Assembly (NCBI RefSeq): GCF_009296165.1
Contig: NZ_VUAZ01000127.1
Span: forward strand, 1-56,841
Origin: Pseudomonas kitaguniensis
Lineage (GTDB): Bacteria > Pseudomonadota > Gammaproteobacteria > Pseudomonadales > Pseudomonadaceae
Length of the DNA stretch: 56,841 nucleotides
Direction of reading: 5' to 3'
How positions within the stretch are numbered: the stretch's first letter is position 1; each line of letters begins with the position of its first letter. Shown here in pieces: positions 47,007 through 56,660 of this stretch. The position numbers were made by a program, and so were the translations under genes. The notes beneath the pieces are model-generated. The model was given only the letters and a program-made list of their open reading frames with translations. It searched no databases and was not told the origin of the DNA.

Positions 47007-50000
47007 TTAGTCGAGTTTGCTCGGTGGCGGTTCCGGTGCATCTTCGACTTTGCCGGCGGGCGGCTCGGGGGCGTCCTGCACAACCGCAGGGCCGACGATG
47101 GTTTTGCGCTCGTCCTCGGCCGGCACCAGTTTGTATTCCTGACCGTGCATGTTCTTGAGGTACACCTCCATCTGCCGGAACGAGATGTTGATGTGCTGTT
47201 TCTTGAACTCACGGTTGATGTAGCGGTTGACCTCATCCAGTACCGGGTTGCGGTCGCCGAGGTCACGCACGTGCATGCGCAGCTCGTGGTCGAGGGTGCT
47301 TTCGCCGAAGTTGAGGAAGTAAACGTGGGGTTCCGGGTCTTTCAACACCCGTGGGTTTTCCCTCGCGGCCTTGAGCAACAGCTCTTTCACCAGGTCCAGG
47401 TCGGAGCCGTAGTCCACGCCGAGTTTCAGGGTGACGCGGGTGATGGTGTCGGTCAGCGACCAGTTGATCAGTTGCCCGGTGATGAAGGTTTTGTTCGGGA
47501 CAATGATGTCTTTGCGGTCGAAGTCGGTGATGGTGGTGGCGCGGATGCGGATCTTGCTCACCGTGCCCGACAGGTTGCCGATGGTGATGGTGTCGCCGAT
47601 GCGCACCGGGCGCTCGAACAGGATCATGATGCCGGAGATGAAGTTGGCAAAGATCTCCTGCATCCCGAAGCCCAACCCCACCGAGAGCGCCGCCACCAGC
47701 CATTGCAACTTGTCCCAGCTCACGCCGAGGGTCGACAGGGTTGAGACGAAGCCGACACCGGCAATCACATACGACAGCAAGGTGGTGGTCGCGTAGGCGC
47801 TGCCTTGGGCCAGATCCAGTTTGGACAGCACCAACACTTCCAGCAAGCCGGGCAGGTTGCGCGCCAGGGCAAAGGTGATGCCGACGATGATCGAGGCGCC
47901 GAGCAAGTCGCCGATGCTGATCGGCACCATGCTGATATTGGCGCCGGTGCCGCTGGTGTATTCGTAGAGGGTCACGTTGTCGAGGTAGGAGAACACCGTG
48001 ATCAGGTCTTTCCACACCCAGTACAGCGCCGCGATAAAGCCGCCGAGCAAGGCCAGGCGGATCAGGCGCATGGACTGTTCGTTGACCTGTTCGATGTCCA
48101 GCGTCGGCTCCTCGATCACGGCTTCACCGTCACCGGCTTCCTTGGCGGCCTGGCGTTTGGCCAAGGCGCGCGCATAGGCCAGGCGCCGTGCGGCAACCCC
48201 GAGGCCGCGCACAAATGTGGCTTCGATCACCAGCCAGAACATCAGCAGGTACAGGGTGTTGATCAAGCGGTCGCTGAGTTTGAGTGCGGTGTAGTAATAG
48301 CCAAAACACACGGCGATAAACAGCGCGACGGGCAGGGCGGTAAACATCAGGCCCACGGCTTTACGAAACAGCGAGGCCTTTTCATGGGCCGGGCTGTGCA
48401 GCAACAGGCGGCCCAGCAGCCAAGCCATCAACGCGTAGCAGGTAAGTACCACGCCGATACCCAGCACATCGTCGGCCAGCGCCGCCGGTTGGTGTTCGGC
48501 GATTGCCACCACGGCCACCAGGGCCAACACCACCAGCCCGAGTTTGCGTACCCAGCCTTGCAGGAACTCGACCTGGGGCTTTTCCCAACGGAAGTGCAGT
48601 TCCGCCACGCCACCCGGCGCCAGAATGCGATAAGCGGTGTAGAACACCAGCCACGCCTGGGCGATTTGCAGCAGCGCCGCGCCGAGGTTGGCGTTTTGCC
48701 CACGGGCGTCGATCTGCAATGCGTAGCCGCACAGCGCGAGGCCCAGCGACACTGGCATCGCCAGCAAAATATTGATCAGGATGGCCTGCGGTGTATGCCA
48801 CTGGCTGTCGCGCTTGAAGTGGCCGATGTCGAGGTGGACTTTGTTGAGGCGCTGGTACAGCGCTTTGCGCCGCCACAACAACACGCCAATCAACAGCAGC
48901 AGCGGCAAAAACAGCAGCGGGCGCTGGGTCAGGCCGTCATACAGTTCGCTGACGCTGGAGGCCCATGGCAGCGTGGTGACTTGCTTGCTCAGGTGCGCCG
49001 GTACGGTTTCCAGCCACTCGGTGTCCAGCGGCTTGTTGCTGGGTATCCAGAACATTTGCTCGTCGAGGGTCGCGCGCAGCGTACTGGCGGTGCTCAGCAG
49101 TTGTTTCTGGTTGAGTTGCAGGGTGATCGATTCGTTAAGCAGTGCGCTCAGTTCACGGCTCAGGCGCTCGAGCAGGTCGCTGCGGGTGATTGCCAGCTCC
49201 AGCAGAGTACGGCGCAGTTGCGGGGTGACGTCTTCCGGCGGCTGGTTGGCCAGCAAGTTATCCACATAGGCGCTCGGCGAGCTGATCAACTCGCGCTGTT
49301 GGTTAACCTCGAACTGGTACAGGCGAATGTTGGCGATGTCGTCGGCCAGGTCGCGGTCGACGGTAAGGCGCGGCAGCGCTTGTTTCTGTTTATAGAGGAT
49401 CTTGGAGAGCAGCAGGCTGCCCTTGAGCACGTTGATCTGCTCGTCCAGCGCCGAGTCGCTTTGGGTCACGGTGTCCAGTTGCTGCTTGGTCTGCAGGTTT
49501 TTCTGGGTCAGGTCGTTAAGCCGGTCGGTGCTTCTGAGCAGGTAGTCGGAGAGTTTCAGGTTAGCCGCGCTTTCCGCAGCCAGAATGCTGCTGCCGCCGG
49601 ACTTTTGCGCTTCGATGGACTGCTGGGTAACGGTCTGCTGAGACTGGGCCAGGCGCTTCTGGTTGATCAGGGTTTGCAGGTCTTGAATCTCTTGCTCCAG
49701 GCGCGAGGTGCGTTCCTGGATCAGATCGTGCCGGCTGTTACCGAGGTCTTGCAGTTGGCTGTTGCCGGCCAGCTCCTGGCGGCGCAGGGGGATCAGCGCA
49801 TTCAGCGCGGCGAGTTCAGCATTCAGCTGGTTGCGCTGGTCGCCACTGATGGCTTTGCCGTTGTCTTTACCCGCCTTGAGGATCGAATTGATCTGCTGGA
49901 TGCGCGTTTGGCTGCTGCTGATTTCGGTTTGCGCGCGCTCGGGGCGGGTTTGCGCCGCGATGGTCAGGCTGTTGGCGTCGGCCAACTCTTTTTGCAGATC

Positions 50001-50389
50001 GCCTTGCTGGGTGGTGCGCTGCACCAATAGTTGCTCAAGCTGCGGCACCGCGAGCGTTGCGTAGCGCTGTGCGACCGGGGTGATCTTGGTGGCTTTTAGC
50101 CGCACCAGATCACGCTGGTTTTCGGTGGCCTCGCGCGGTGCATCGGCCAACTGGTGCTTGAGGTCGGTGAGGCGTTGCTCGTAATCCTGCTTGTTGCCCA
50201 AGAAGGTCAGGGTTTGCTGCAGAATGGATTGCAACGCCTTCATGTCGGCGTCGGGCAGCTTGCGGTCAGGCAGCTTGTCCAAAGATTGCTGGATAGCCTC
50301 GGCGCTGGGCGGGTCGGCAGCGTAAACGCTGCGACACAAAGCGTCAGGCCGAGCAGGGCAGTGGCTAAAAAAGTGCGCAAAGTCGTCAT
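47007..50389 (-). CDS. mscK: MscK/KefA-like mechanosensitive channel, frame interrupted in the signal peptide
   Basis: A large MscS-superfamily channel that releases solutes on hypo-osmotic shock. After a signal peptide, a long periplasmic coiled coil (about 30-480) leads into about eleven membrane helices. The pore helix region is LSVGLGFGMQEIFANFISG, followed by the MscS beta domain (RIRATTITDFDRKDIIVPN) and the cytoplasmic vestibule. ATG 50389 gives a perfect signal sequence, MTTLRTFLATALLGLTLC, but the frame slips at about 50328-50333: GTCGCAGCG should be GTCGCAAGCG to reach SVYAADPPSAEA. With one base restored it has 1127 residues, the MscK size. The uncorrected frame opens to 50555 with no signal peptide. 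It lies 57 bases after nhaP2. Confidence 0.88.
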
Positions 50390-50446
50390 GGTTACCGGTC
50401 GAGCAAGGTAAAGAAGGTGGGGGGCGTGACGCCGTAGCCCCGCAGT

Positions 50447-52189
50447 TTAGAGGAAGAGCCCAGGCCCTGGACGACTTCCTTCGGGGAATTTGACGCCGAC
50501 TTTTCCGATCTTGTTCCCGTCCATGACCGCGACGGTCCACAGGGTGTTGTTCCACTCTACCTGATCGCCCACCACGGGCGCGCCGCCGACTTTTTGCGTG
50601 ATGAAGCGGCTCAGTGGCATGTCCGGGTCGATCCCTTCGAGCTTGAGGCCATACAGGGCGGAAACCGCGCCCAATTGCGCGTCGCCTTCGAGTACAAAGT
50701 CGCCAAAAAAGCGCAGGTCGAGGCCGCGTTGCGGTGCCTGGCTGAACAGTTTGCCCAACGCCGGCAGGTTGTGTTCGTGGCCGATGACGCAGAGCAAATC
50801 ATCCACTTCCAACACCGTACTACCCGACGGATGGAGCAGTTGCTGGCCACGAAACAGCGCGGCGATGCGCGTACCTTCGGGCATTTTCAGCTCTCGCAGG
50901 GCCGCGCCGATGCACCATTTTTCCGCGCCAAGGCGGTACACGAACAGCTCCCACTCGCTGGTAACGTGCACTTCCAGGGCCGCGCGGGAAATCGGCGCGG
51001 GGTCTGGCGGTACGGTCACTTTCAACAGCTTGGCCACCCACGGCAGGCTGGTGCCTTGTACCAGCAGCGAGACCAGCACGATAAAAAAGGCCAGGTTGAA
51101 GTACAACTGCGCATGGGGCAGGCCGGCCATCAGCGGGAACACCGCCAGAATGATCGGCACCGCGCCGCGCAGCCCGACCCAGGCGATAAAGGCTTTTTCG
51201 CGACCGTGGAACGCCTTGAACGGCAGCAGGCCGATCATCACCGACAGCGGCCGCGCAAACAGGATCATCCACAGCGCCAGGCCCAATGCCGGCAGCGCGA
51301 TGGGCAGCAAGTCATGCGGCGTGACCAGCAAGCCCAGCACCAGGAACATGCCGATTTGCGCCAGCCAGGCCATGCCGTCGAGCATGTGCAAAATGCCATG
51401 ACGGCTGCGCACCGGCCGGTTGCCGATCACCAGGCCGCACAGGTACACGGCGAGGAAGCCGCTGCCGTGCAGGGCGTTGGTCAGGGCGAACACGAACAGG
51501 CCACCGGCGATTACCAGGATCGGATAAAGGCCGTTGGCCAGGTTGATGCGGTTGACCATCTGCAGCATCAGCCAGCCGCCGCCGAGGCCCACGACGCCGC
51601 CGATGCCGAATTCGCGCACCAAGTGCGTCAGCAGGCTCCAGTGCAAACCGGTCTGGCCGCTGGCGAGCATGTCGATCAGGGTGACGGTGAGGAACACCGC
51701 CATCGGGTCGTTGCTGCCGGATTCGATTTCCAGGCTGGCGGTGACCCGCTCGTTCAGGCCTTTGCCGCCGAGCAGCGAGAACACCGCGGCGGCGTCTGTG
51801 GAGCCGACGATAGCGCCGATCAGCAAGCCTTGAATGATATTGAGGTTGAACAGCCAGGCGGCCGCCATGCCGGTGAGGCCGGTGGTGATCAATACGCCCA
51901 CCGTGGCCAGCGACAACGCCGGCCACAGTGCCACGCGGAAACTGGCAACGCGTGTGCGCAGGCCGCCGTCGAGCAAAATCACGGCCAGGGCGAGGTTGCC
52001 CACCAGGTAGGCGGTTGGGTAATTATCAAAGATGATGCCGCCGCCATCGACGCCGGCGATCATGCCCACGGCCAGGATGATCACCAGGATCGGGATGCCC
52101 AGGCGCGACGATAAAGAACTGACCAGAATGCTCGCACTCACCAGCAACGCGCCGATCAAGAACAGGCTGTTGATGGTTGTCGCATTCAA
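50447..52189 (-). CDS. K+/H+ antiporter, NhaP2/CvrA type
   Basis: A CPA1 cation/proton antiporter of 580 residues with about 12 membrane helices and the conserved ion-site segment GSTDAAAVFSLLGG (Asp pair region). The cytoplasmic tail has a TrkA-C domain (about 400-480) and a CorC/HlyC-like end (about 495-575, PVVGDQVEW), as in NhaP2/CvrA. It exports K+ or Na+ and tunes cell volume at low osmolarity, which fits its pairing with the mechanosensitive channel gene downstream. The start is taken as TTG 52189 (LNATTINSLF in the family), with GGAG 11 bases before; ATG 52204 is possible but has no ribosome site. Confidence 0.88.
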   Translation of the reverse strand: MNATTINSLFLIGALLVSASILVSSLSSRLGIPILVIILAVGMIAGVDGGGIIFDNYPTAYLVGNLALAVILLDGGLRTRVASFRVALWPALSLATVGVLITTGLTGMAAAWLFNLNIIQGLLIGAIVGSTDAAAVFSLLGGKGLNERVTASLEIESGSNDPMAVFLTVTLIDMLASGQTGLHWSLLTHLVREFGIGGVVGLGGGWLMLQMVNRINLANGLYPILVIAGGLFVFALTNALHGSGFLAVYLCGLVIGNRPVRSRHGILHMLDGMAWLAQIGMFLVLGLLVTPHDLLPIALPALGLALWMILFARPLSVMIGLLPFKAFHGREKAFIAWVGLRGAVPIILAVFPLMAGLPHAQLYFNLAFFIVLVSLLVQGTSLPWVAKLLKVTVPPDPAPISRAALEVHVTSEWELFVYRLGAEKWCIGAALRELKMPEGTRIAALFRGQQLLHPSGSTVLEVDDLLCVIGHEHNLPALGKLFSQAPQRGLDLRFFGDFVLEGDAQLGAVSALYGLKLEGIDPDMPLSRFITQKVGGAPVVGDQVEWNNTLWTVAVMDGNKIGKVGVKFPEGSRPGPGLFL

Positions 52190-52313
52190 AGGGCAGTACT
52201 CCATGAGCAGGAAAGACGGGCACAAACTGACCATGCAGTCTGCGTGCCAGCGATTCTAACCTGTTGAATTGCTGTGCTGTCAAAAAGGTTTTTCTGAATC
52301 GCACAGATCCAAA

Positions 52314-52402
52314 TGTGCGAGCTGGCTTGCTCGCGATTGCGCTGTGTCAGTTGAGAAATACTTATCTGACACGCCGCTATCGCGAGCAAGCCCGCTCGCA
52401 CA
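52314..52402. repeat. REP doublet between the antiporter and chemoreceptor genes
   Basis: TGTGCGAGCTGGCTTGCTCG and CGCGAGCAAGCCCGCTCGCA are inverted around a spacer of about 48 bases. This copy uses the TGCGAGC arm end in place of GGGAGC, a third variant in the window. Confidence 0.85.
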
Positions 52403-52421
52403 TTTTTTGCCGAGGCGTCAG

Positions 52422-54047
52422 TTATAGGCGAAAGCGGCCGACCATCCCGTTCAAATCCACCGCCAAGCGCGACAACTCATTGCTCGCTGCACTGGTTTGG
52501 CTGGCGCCGGTCGCCGATTGCACCGACAGATCCCGAATATTCACCAGGTTGCGGTCCACTTCCCGCGCCACTTGCGCTTGTTCTTCGGCTGCGCTGGCGA
52601 TCATCAAGTTGCGCTCGTTGATCTCCGTAATCGCCGTGTTAATGGTATCCAGCGACAAACCTGCACCTTTGGCGATGCTCAGCGTCGACTCCGCGCGCTC
52701 GGTGCTGTTACGCATCGAGTCCACGGCGTGTTCGGTGCCGGATTGAATGCTGCCGATCATCCGCTCGATTTCGCTGGTCGATTGCTGGGTGCGATGGGCC
52801 AACGCCCGCACTTCATCTGCAACCACGGCAAAACCACGGCCCGCTTCGCCCGCGCGCGCTGCCTCAATCGCTGCGTTGAGCGCCAGCAGGTTGGTCTGGT
52901 CGGCCAGGCCGCGAATCACGTCGAGCACTTTGCCAATATCACGCGACTCATTCGCCAGGTCGCTGATCAAGGTCGCGGTGGCTTGCACTTCGCCGCTCAT
53001 ACGTTCGATCGCGCTGACGGTTTCTTGCACCAGGTCGCGGCCATCACCGGCAGAAGTGGTGGCTTCGCGTGAGGCTTGGGAGGTGCTGACGGCATTGCGC
53101 GCGACTTCTTCGACGGCGCTGGTCATCTGGTTGACGGCGGTAGCGGCTTGTTCGATTTCATTGTTTTGCTGCGTCAGGCCACGCGCGCTTTCGTCGGTGA
53201 CGGCGTTCAGTTCTTCGGCGGCGGAGGCCAACTGAGTGGCGGAGCCTGCGATGCGTTGCAGGGTGTCGCGCAGCTTGTCCTGCATTTTGGCCATGGCGGC
53301 GAGCAGGCGGCCGGCTTCGTCGTTGCCGTCGACCTTGATCGGGCGCGTCAGGTTGCCTTCGGCCACCGCTTCAGCCGCTTCCAGCGCCTGCGCGATTGGC
53401 AGGGTGATGCTGCGGGTCAGCAGCCACGCGAACAGTATCGTCAATGCCGTGGCGATGATCAGCAGGCCGACCACCATGGAAAACGCCGACGTGTATTGGT
53501 CTTCGGCGTCGCGGTTGGTGGCCAGGACCATCTTGTTATTGAGGTCCAACAAGCGCGTCAGCACGCTGTTGACTTGCTCGGAGTTGCTCAGCAACTCGGT
53601 ATTCAGCAGGCCGCGCAGCGCATCCACTTGGCCTGCGCGCGACAGGCTTTTCATGCGCTCTTCGATCTGATGGTACTGGGCAAGCAGCCGAACGTATTCG
53701 TCGTAGGCGGCGCGCTCCTCGTTGCCTTCGATCAGTTTTTCGTAGACGCCTTGGGCGGCGCGAATTTGCTGGTTGCGCAGTTCAAAAGACTCGAGGGTCT
53801 TTTGCTGCACTTCCGGCTCGCGGTTAGTCAGCAACCGGTACGACAACACCCGCAGGCGCAGCGTCAGTTGGGTGAACTCATCGAGGGCGCGAATGCTCGG
53901 CACACTGCTCAGGGTGATGTCTTGGGTCGCACTGCGCATCTTGCCCAGTTGACTCAGGGCGAACACACCGAGAAACAACATGAGTGCACCAATAAAAGCG
54001 AAGCCGAGAAAGGCTCTTGGAGCAATATTCATATGACGAAGTGACAT
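52422..54047 (-). CDS. Methyl-accepting chemotaxis protein
   Basis: A transmembrane chemoreceptor of 541 residues. A membrane helix (about 10-32), a periplasmic four-helix-bundle sensor (about 33-185), a second helix (about 190-212), a HAMP domain (about 213-265) and a long signalling hairpin follow in order. The hairpin tip carries NLLALNAAIEAARAGEAGRG, which binds CheA and CheW. No C-terminal CheR-tethering pentapeptide is seen; the protein ends GRFRL. ATG 54047 follows AGGA at 8 bases. The ligand is unknown; 4HB sensors often detect amino acids or organic acids. The 278 bases upstream hold no gene. Confidence 0.9.
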   Translation of the reverse strand: MSLRHMNIAPRAFLGFAFIGALMLFLGVFALSQLGKMRSATQDITLSSVPSIRALDEFTQLTLRLRVLSYRLLTNREPEVQQKTLESFELRNQQIRAAQGVYEKLIEGNEERAAYDEYVRLLAQYHQIEERMKSLSRAGQVDALRGLLNTELLSNSEQVNSVLTRLLDLNNKMVLATNRDAEDQYTSAFSMVVGLLIIATALTILFAWLLTRSITLPIAQALEAAEAVAEGNLTRPIKVDGNDEAGRLLAAMAKMQDKLRDTLQRIAGSATQLASAAEELNAVTDESARGLTQQNNEIEQAATAVNQMTSAVEEVARNAVSTSQASREATTSAGDGRDLVQETVSAIERMSGEVQATATLISDLANESRDIGKVLDVIRGLADQTNLLALNAAIEAARAGEAGRGFAVVADEVRALAHRTQQSTSEIERMIGSIQSGTEHAVDSMRNSTERAESTLSIAKGAGLSLDTINTAITEINERNLMIASAAEEQAQVAREVDRNLVNIRDLSVQSATGASQTSAASNELSRLAVDLNGMVGRFRL

Positions 54048-54325
54048 GCTGGAATCCTGGGGGAGAAGCGCGATCCATGCGGCCATCAGACGGGGTGTGA
54101 ATGGCCTATCGGCAATGCGACTAAAGTCTTAAGGGGGCGCGCGCTTTTGTCGCATCTGACCGGGGGTTGGGTGGATTCAGGAACCAGATGGGGTAATTGC
54201 AGTCACTAAGGCTCGAAAGCGCGGCCCGGCGGCTAAAAATCGGGCTGCGCGCCGGGGATAACCCTGGCATCCGAGGTGAATTTTCTTTATCGTCACCGCC
54301 CTTTAAAAATGCCCGAGAAATCAAA

Positions 54326-54556
54326 ATGTTAGAAGCATCCCTCAGCCAGTTGGAACAACTGGTCAGCGACTTGGTACAACAGAATCAGGACCTGTTGGGC
54401 AGCAATGAATCGCTCAAGGCCGAACTGGCCCGCGCCAAGGACGACAACGACAGCCTGCAACTGAACTTGATGGAGCAGGAAGAAAAAAACGGCGCCACGG
54501 CCGCGCGCATCCAGGCATTGGTTGAGCGTGTGAGCGCAGGTCCTGTCGGCGCATGA
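54326..54556 (+). CDS. TIGR02449 coiled-coil protein (ZapB-like)
   Basis: A 76-residue all-helical protein: MLEASLSQLEQLVSDLVQQN leads into a continuous heptad pattern up to about residue 65. It belongs to the TIGR02449 family, found directly upstream of zapA in Pseudomonas and thought to act like a ZapB-type division protein, though this has not been shown for it here. ATG 54326 is chosen because the open frame upstream (from 54197) has no family text. The stop overlaps the zapA start (ATGA). Confidence 0.85.
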   Translation: MLEASLSQLEQLVSDLVQQNQDLLGSNESLKAELARAKDDNDSLQLNLMEQEEKNGATAARIQALVERVSAGPVGA

Positions 54557-54846
54557 ACGAAGGGATAAAGGTCGTTTCGATTCTCGGAGAGGATTACTCG
54601 ATCAAGGCGCCGCAAGGGGAAGATCAAACCCTGATGCACGCTGTGACCATGCTCAAGGCCTCCTTGGCCACCACCAAGAAAAAGTACCCGACGCTGATCG
54701 GTGACAAATTATTGGTACTGGCCGCGCTGAACCTGTGTGCCGAGCAGATCGAAATGCAAAAGCATCACCAGCAGGAACTCGACCGTTACCAAGAGCAAGT
54801 CAGCGCCACGGTCGATGTGATCTCCAAGGCAATCGGCCAGCCGTGA
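54553..54846 (+). CDS. zapA: Cell division protein ZapA
   Basis: A 97-residue FtsZ-binding protein that bundles FtsZ filaments at the Z ring. The N-terminal half is the globular FtsZ-binding domain (VSILGEDYSIKAPQGEDQTL) and the C-terminal half a coiled-coil dimer helix. It is translationally coupled to the upstream coiled-coil gene. In many gammaproteobacteria, zapA is followed by the 6S RNA gene and a 5-formyltetrahydrofolate cyclo-ligase gene; here only 11 bases separate it from a converging acyl-CoA dehydrogenase, so that context is absent. Confidence 0.93.
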   Translation: MNEGIKVVSILGEDYSIKAPQGEDQTLMHAVTMLKASLATTKKKYPTLIGDKLLVLAALNLCAEQIEMQKHHQQELDRYQEQVSATVDVISKAIGQP

Positions 54847-54857
54847 GCGTCTAGGGG

Positions 54858-56660
54858 TTAGAACCACTCATCCTGCATCCCCAGGCACGTGTCATCGCGT
54901 GCCTCCAGAATCGCCAGTTCATGATGGCAGCTCGGCACTTCCCAGGTCAGGAAGTACCGGGCGGCCTGGAGCTTGCCTTTATAGAAGACGACATCGGCCG
55001 CATTGCCCTTGGCCAAGCCTTCTTCGGCGCGAATCGCCTGCTCCAGCCAGCGCCAGCCAATCACCGTGTGCCCGAACACCTTCAAGTACAGCGCCGAATT
55101 CGCCAGGCTACTGTTGACCTTGCCTTGTGCAAGATCGGTCAGCAGGCCAAGCGTTACGCTTTGCAGGCGCGCCACCAAGTGTTCCAGCGGCGCTCGCAGC
55201 GCCGTCAGATGCGCGTATTGCTGGGCGCGTGCGCCGGTTTCGGCGATCAGGCGGATCAGTTGTTTCAAGCCGGCACCGCCGTTTTGCGCCAGCTTGCGCC
55301 CCAGCAAATCCAGCGACTGAATGCCGTGCGTGCCTTCATGGATCGGGTTCAGGCGGTTGTCGCGGTAGTACTGTTCCACCGGGTATTCACGGGTGTAGCC
55401 GTGGCCGCCAAGAATCTGAATCGCCAGTTCGTTGGCCTTGAGGCAGAACTCCGACGGCCAGGATTTGACGATGGGCGTGAGCAGGTCGAGCAATTCGTGG
55501 GCGTGCGTGCGCTCGGCGTCGGTTTCCAGCGTGGTGGTGTCATCGAACAACCGCGCGGCGTACAGGCCAAGGTCAAAGGCGCCTTCCACGTAAGCCTTTT
55601 GGGTCAGCAGCATGCGCTTTATATCGGCGTGCTGGATGATCGAAACCGGTGCAGTGGCCGGGTCTTTGCTGTCGGGCAGGCGACCTTGCGGGCGTTCGCG
55701 GGCGTACTCCAGGGAATACAGGTAGCCGGCGTAACCGAGCATCACTGCGCCCATGCCGACGCCGATGCGCGCCTCGTTCATCATCTGAAACATGCAGCTC
55801 AGGCCCTGGTGCGGTTTACCCACCAGATAGCCGACACAGTTGCCGTTATCGCCGAAGTTAAGCGCGGTGGATGTAGTGCCGCGCCAACCCATCTTGTGGA
55901 ACAGCCCGGCCAGCAGCACATCGTTACGCGCGCCCAGGCTGCCATCGTCGTTGACCAGGAATTTGGGCACGATAAACAGCGAAATGCCCTTAACCCCGGC
56001 TGGTGCGTCCGGCAACTTGGCCAGCACCATGTGCACGATGTTCTCTGACAGCGAATGGTCGCCGCCGGAGATGAAGATCTTGTTGCCCTTGAGGCGATAA
56101 GTACCGTCAGCCGCAGGCTCTGCGCGCGTACGAATATCCGACAAGGATGAACCGGCGTGCGGCTCGGTCAGGGCCATGGTGCCGAAAAAACGGCCGTCGA
56201 TCATCGGTTGCAGGAAGCGTTGTTTCTGCGCTTCGGTGCCGAAGCTTTCGATCAGGTTGGCGGCGCCCATGGTCAGGAACGGGTAGGACGTTGACGCCGC
56301 GTTGGCCGACTGGAAGTGCGCAAAGCACGCTTGGGAGAGCAAGGTCGGCAACTGCATGCCGCCAGCCTCGAAACTGCGCGCGGCGTTGAGGAAGCCGGCC
56401 GCGAGGAACGCGTCGACCGCTGGCTTGACCTCGGGAATCAGAATCGCCTTGCCGTCTTCAAAGCGCGGTTCGTTTTCGTCGTTTTTGCGGTTGTGCGGCG
56501 CAAAGTACTTCTCGGCAATGCTGCGGGCAGTGCTGATGGCGGCGTCGAAGGTTTCGCGGTTGTGCTCGGCAAACCGCTCGCGCTGGGTCAGGCCCTCGGC
56601 ATCGAGGACTTCGTACAGCTCGAAAGCCAGATTGCGGGAACTGAGCAGCGTCTCGGACAT
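54858..56660 (-). CDS. Acyl-CoA dehydrogenase, DmdC/FadE5-like, 600 residues
   Basis: An FAD enzyme that forms an alpha-beta double bond in an acyl-CoA. Landmarks are an N-terminal extension domain (about 1-60), the flavin-contact segment MALTEPHAGSSLSDIRTRA, the family pattern QILGGHGYTREYPVEQYYRD, and a C-terminal helical extension typical of the 590-600-residue branch. That branch includes 3-methylmercaptopropionyl-CoA dehydrogenase (DmdC). The catalytic Glu is likely in the YRDNRLNPIHEGTHGIQ segment. Without dmd genes nearby, general medium- or long-chain acyl-CoA use is more likely. The start ATG 56660 is standard; no gene lies in 56661-56841. Confidence 0.9.
   Translation of the reverse strand: MSETLLSSRNLAFELYEVLDAEGLTQRERFAEHNRETFDAAISTARSIAEKYFAPHNRKNDENEPRFEDGKAILIPEVKPAVDAFLAAGFLNAARSFEAGGMQLPTLLSQACFAHFQSANAASTSYPFLTMGAANLIESFGTEAQKQRFLQPMIDGRFFGTMALTEPHAGSSLSDIRTRAEPAADGTYRLKGNKIFISGGDHSLSENIVHMVLAKLPDAPAGVKGISLFIVPKFLVNDDGSLGARNDVLLAGLFHKMGWRGTTSTALNFGDNGNCVGYLVGKPHQGLSCMFQMMNEARIGVGMGAVMLGYAGYLYSLEYARERPQGRLPDSKDPATAPVSIIQHADIKRMLLTQKAYVEGAFDLGLYAARLFDDTTTLETDAERTHAHELLDLLTPIVKSWPSEFCLKANELAIQILGGHGYTREYPVEQYYRDNRLNPIHEGTHGIQSLDLLGRKLAQNGGAGLKQLIRLIAETGARAQQYAHLTALRAPLEHLVARLQSVTLGLLTDLAQGKVNSSLANSALYLKVFGHTVIGWRWLEQAIRAEEGLAKGNAADVVFYKGKLQAARYFLTWEVPSCHHELAILEARDDTCLGMQDEWF

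Noticed and set aside
47805..52114. Long plus-strand frames (741 and 506 codons) opposite the mscK-like and antiporter genes
   Set aside because: Gln/His/Arg-rich nonsense text typical of antisense shadows of membrane proteins; the minus-strand products are clear.
54847..54857. 6S RNA gene after zapA
   Set aside because: Only 11 bases separate zapA from the converging dehydrogenase gene, so there is no room.
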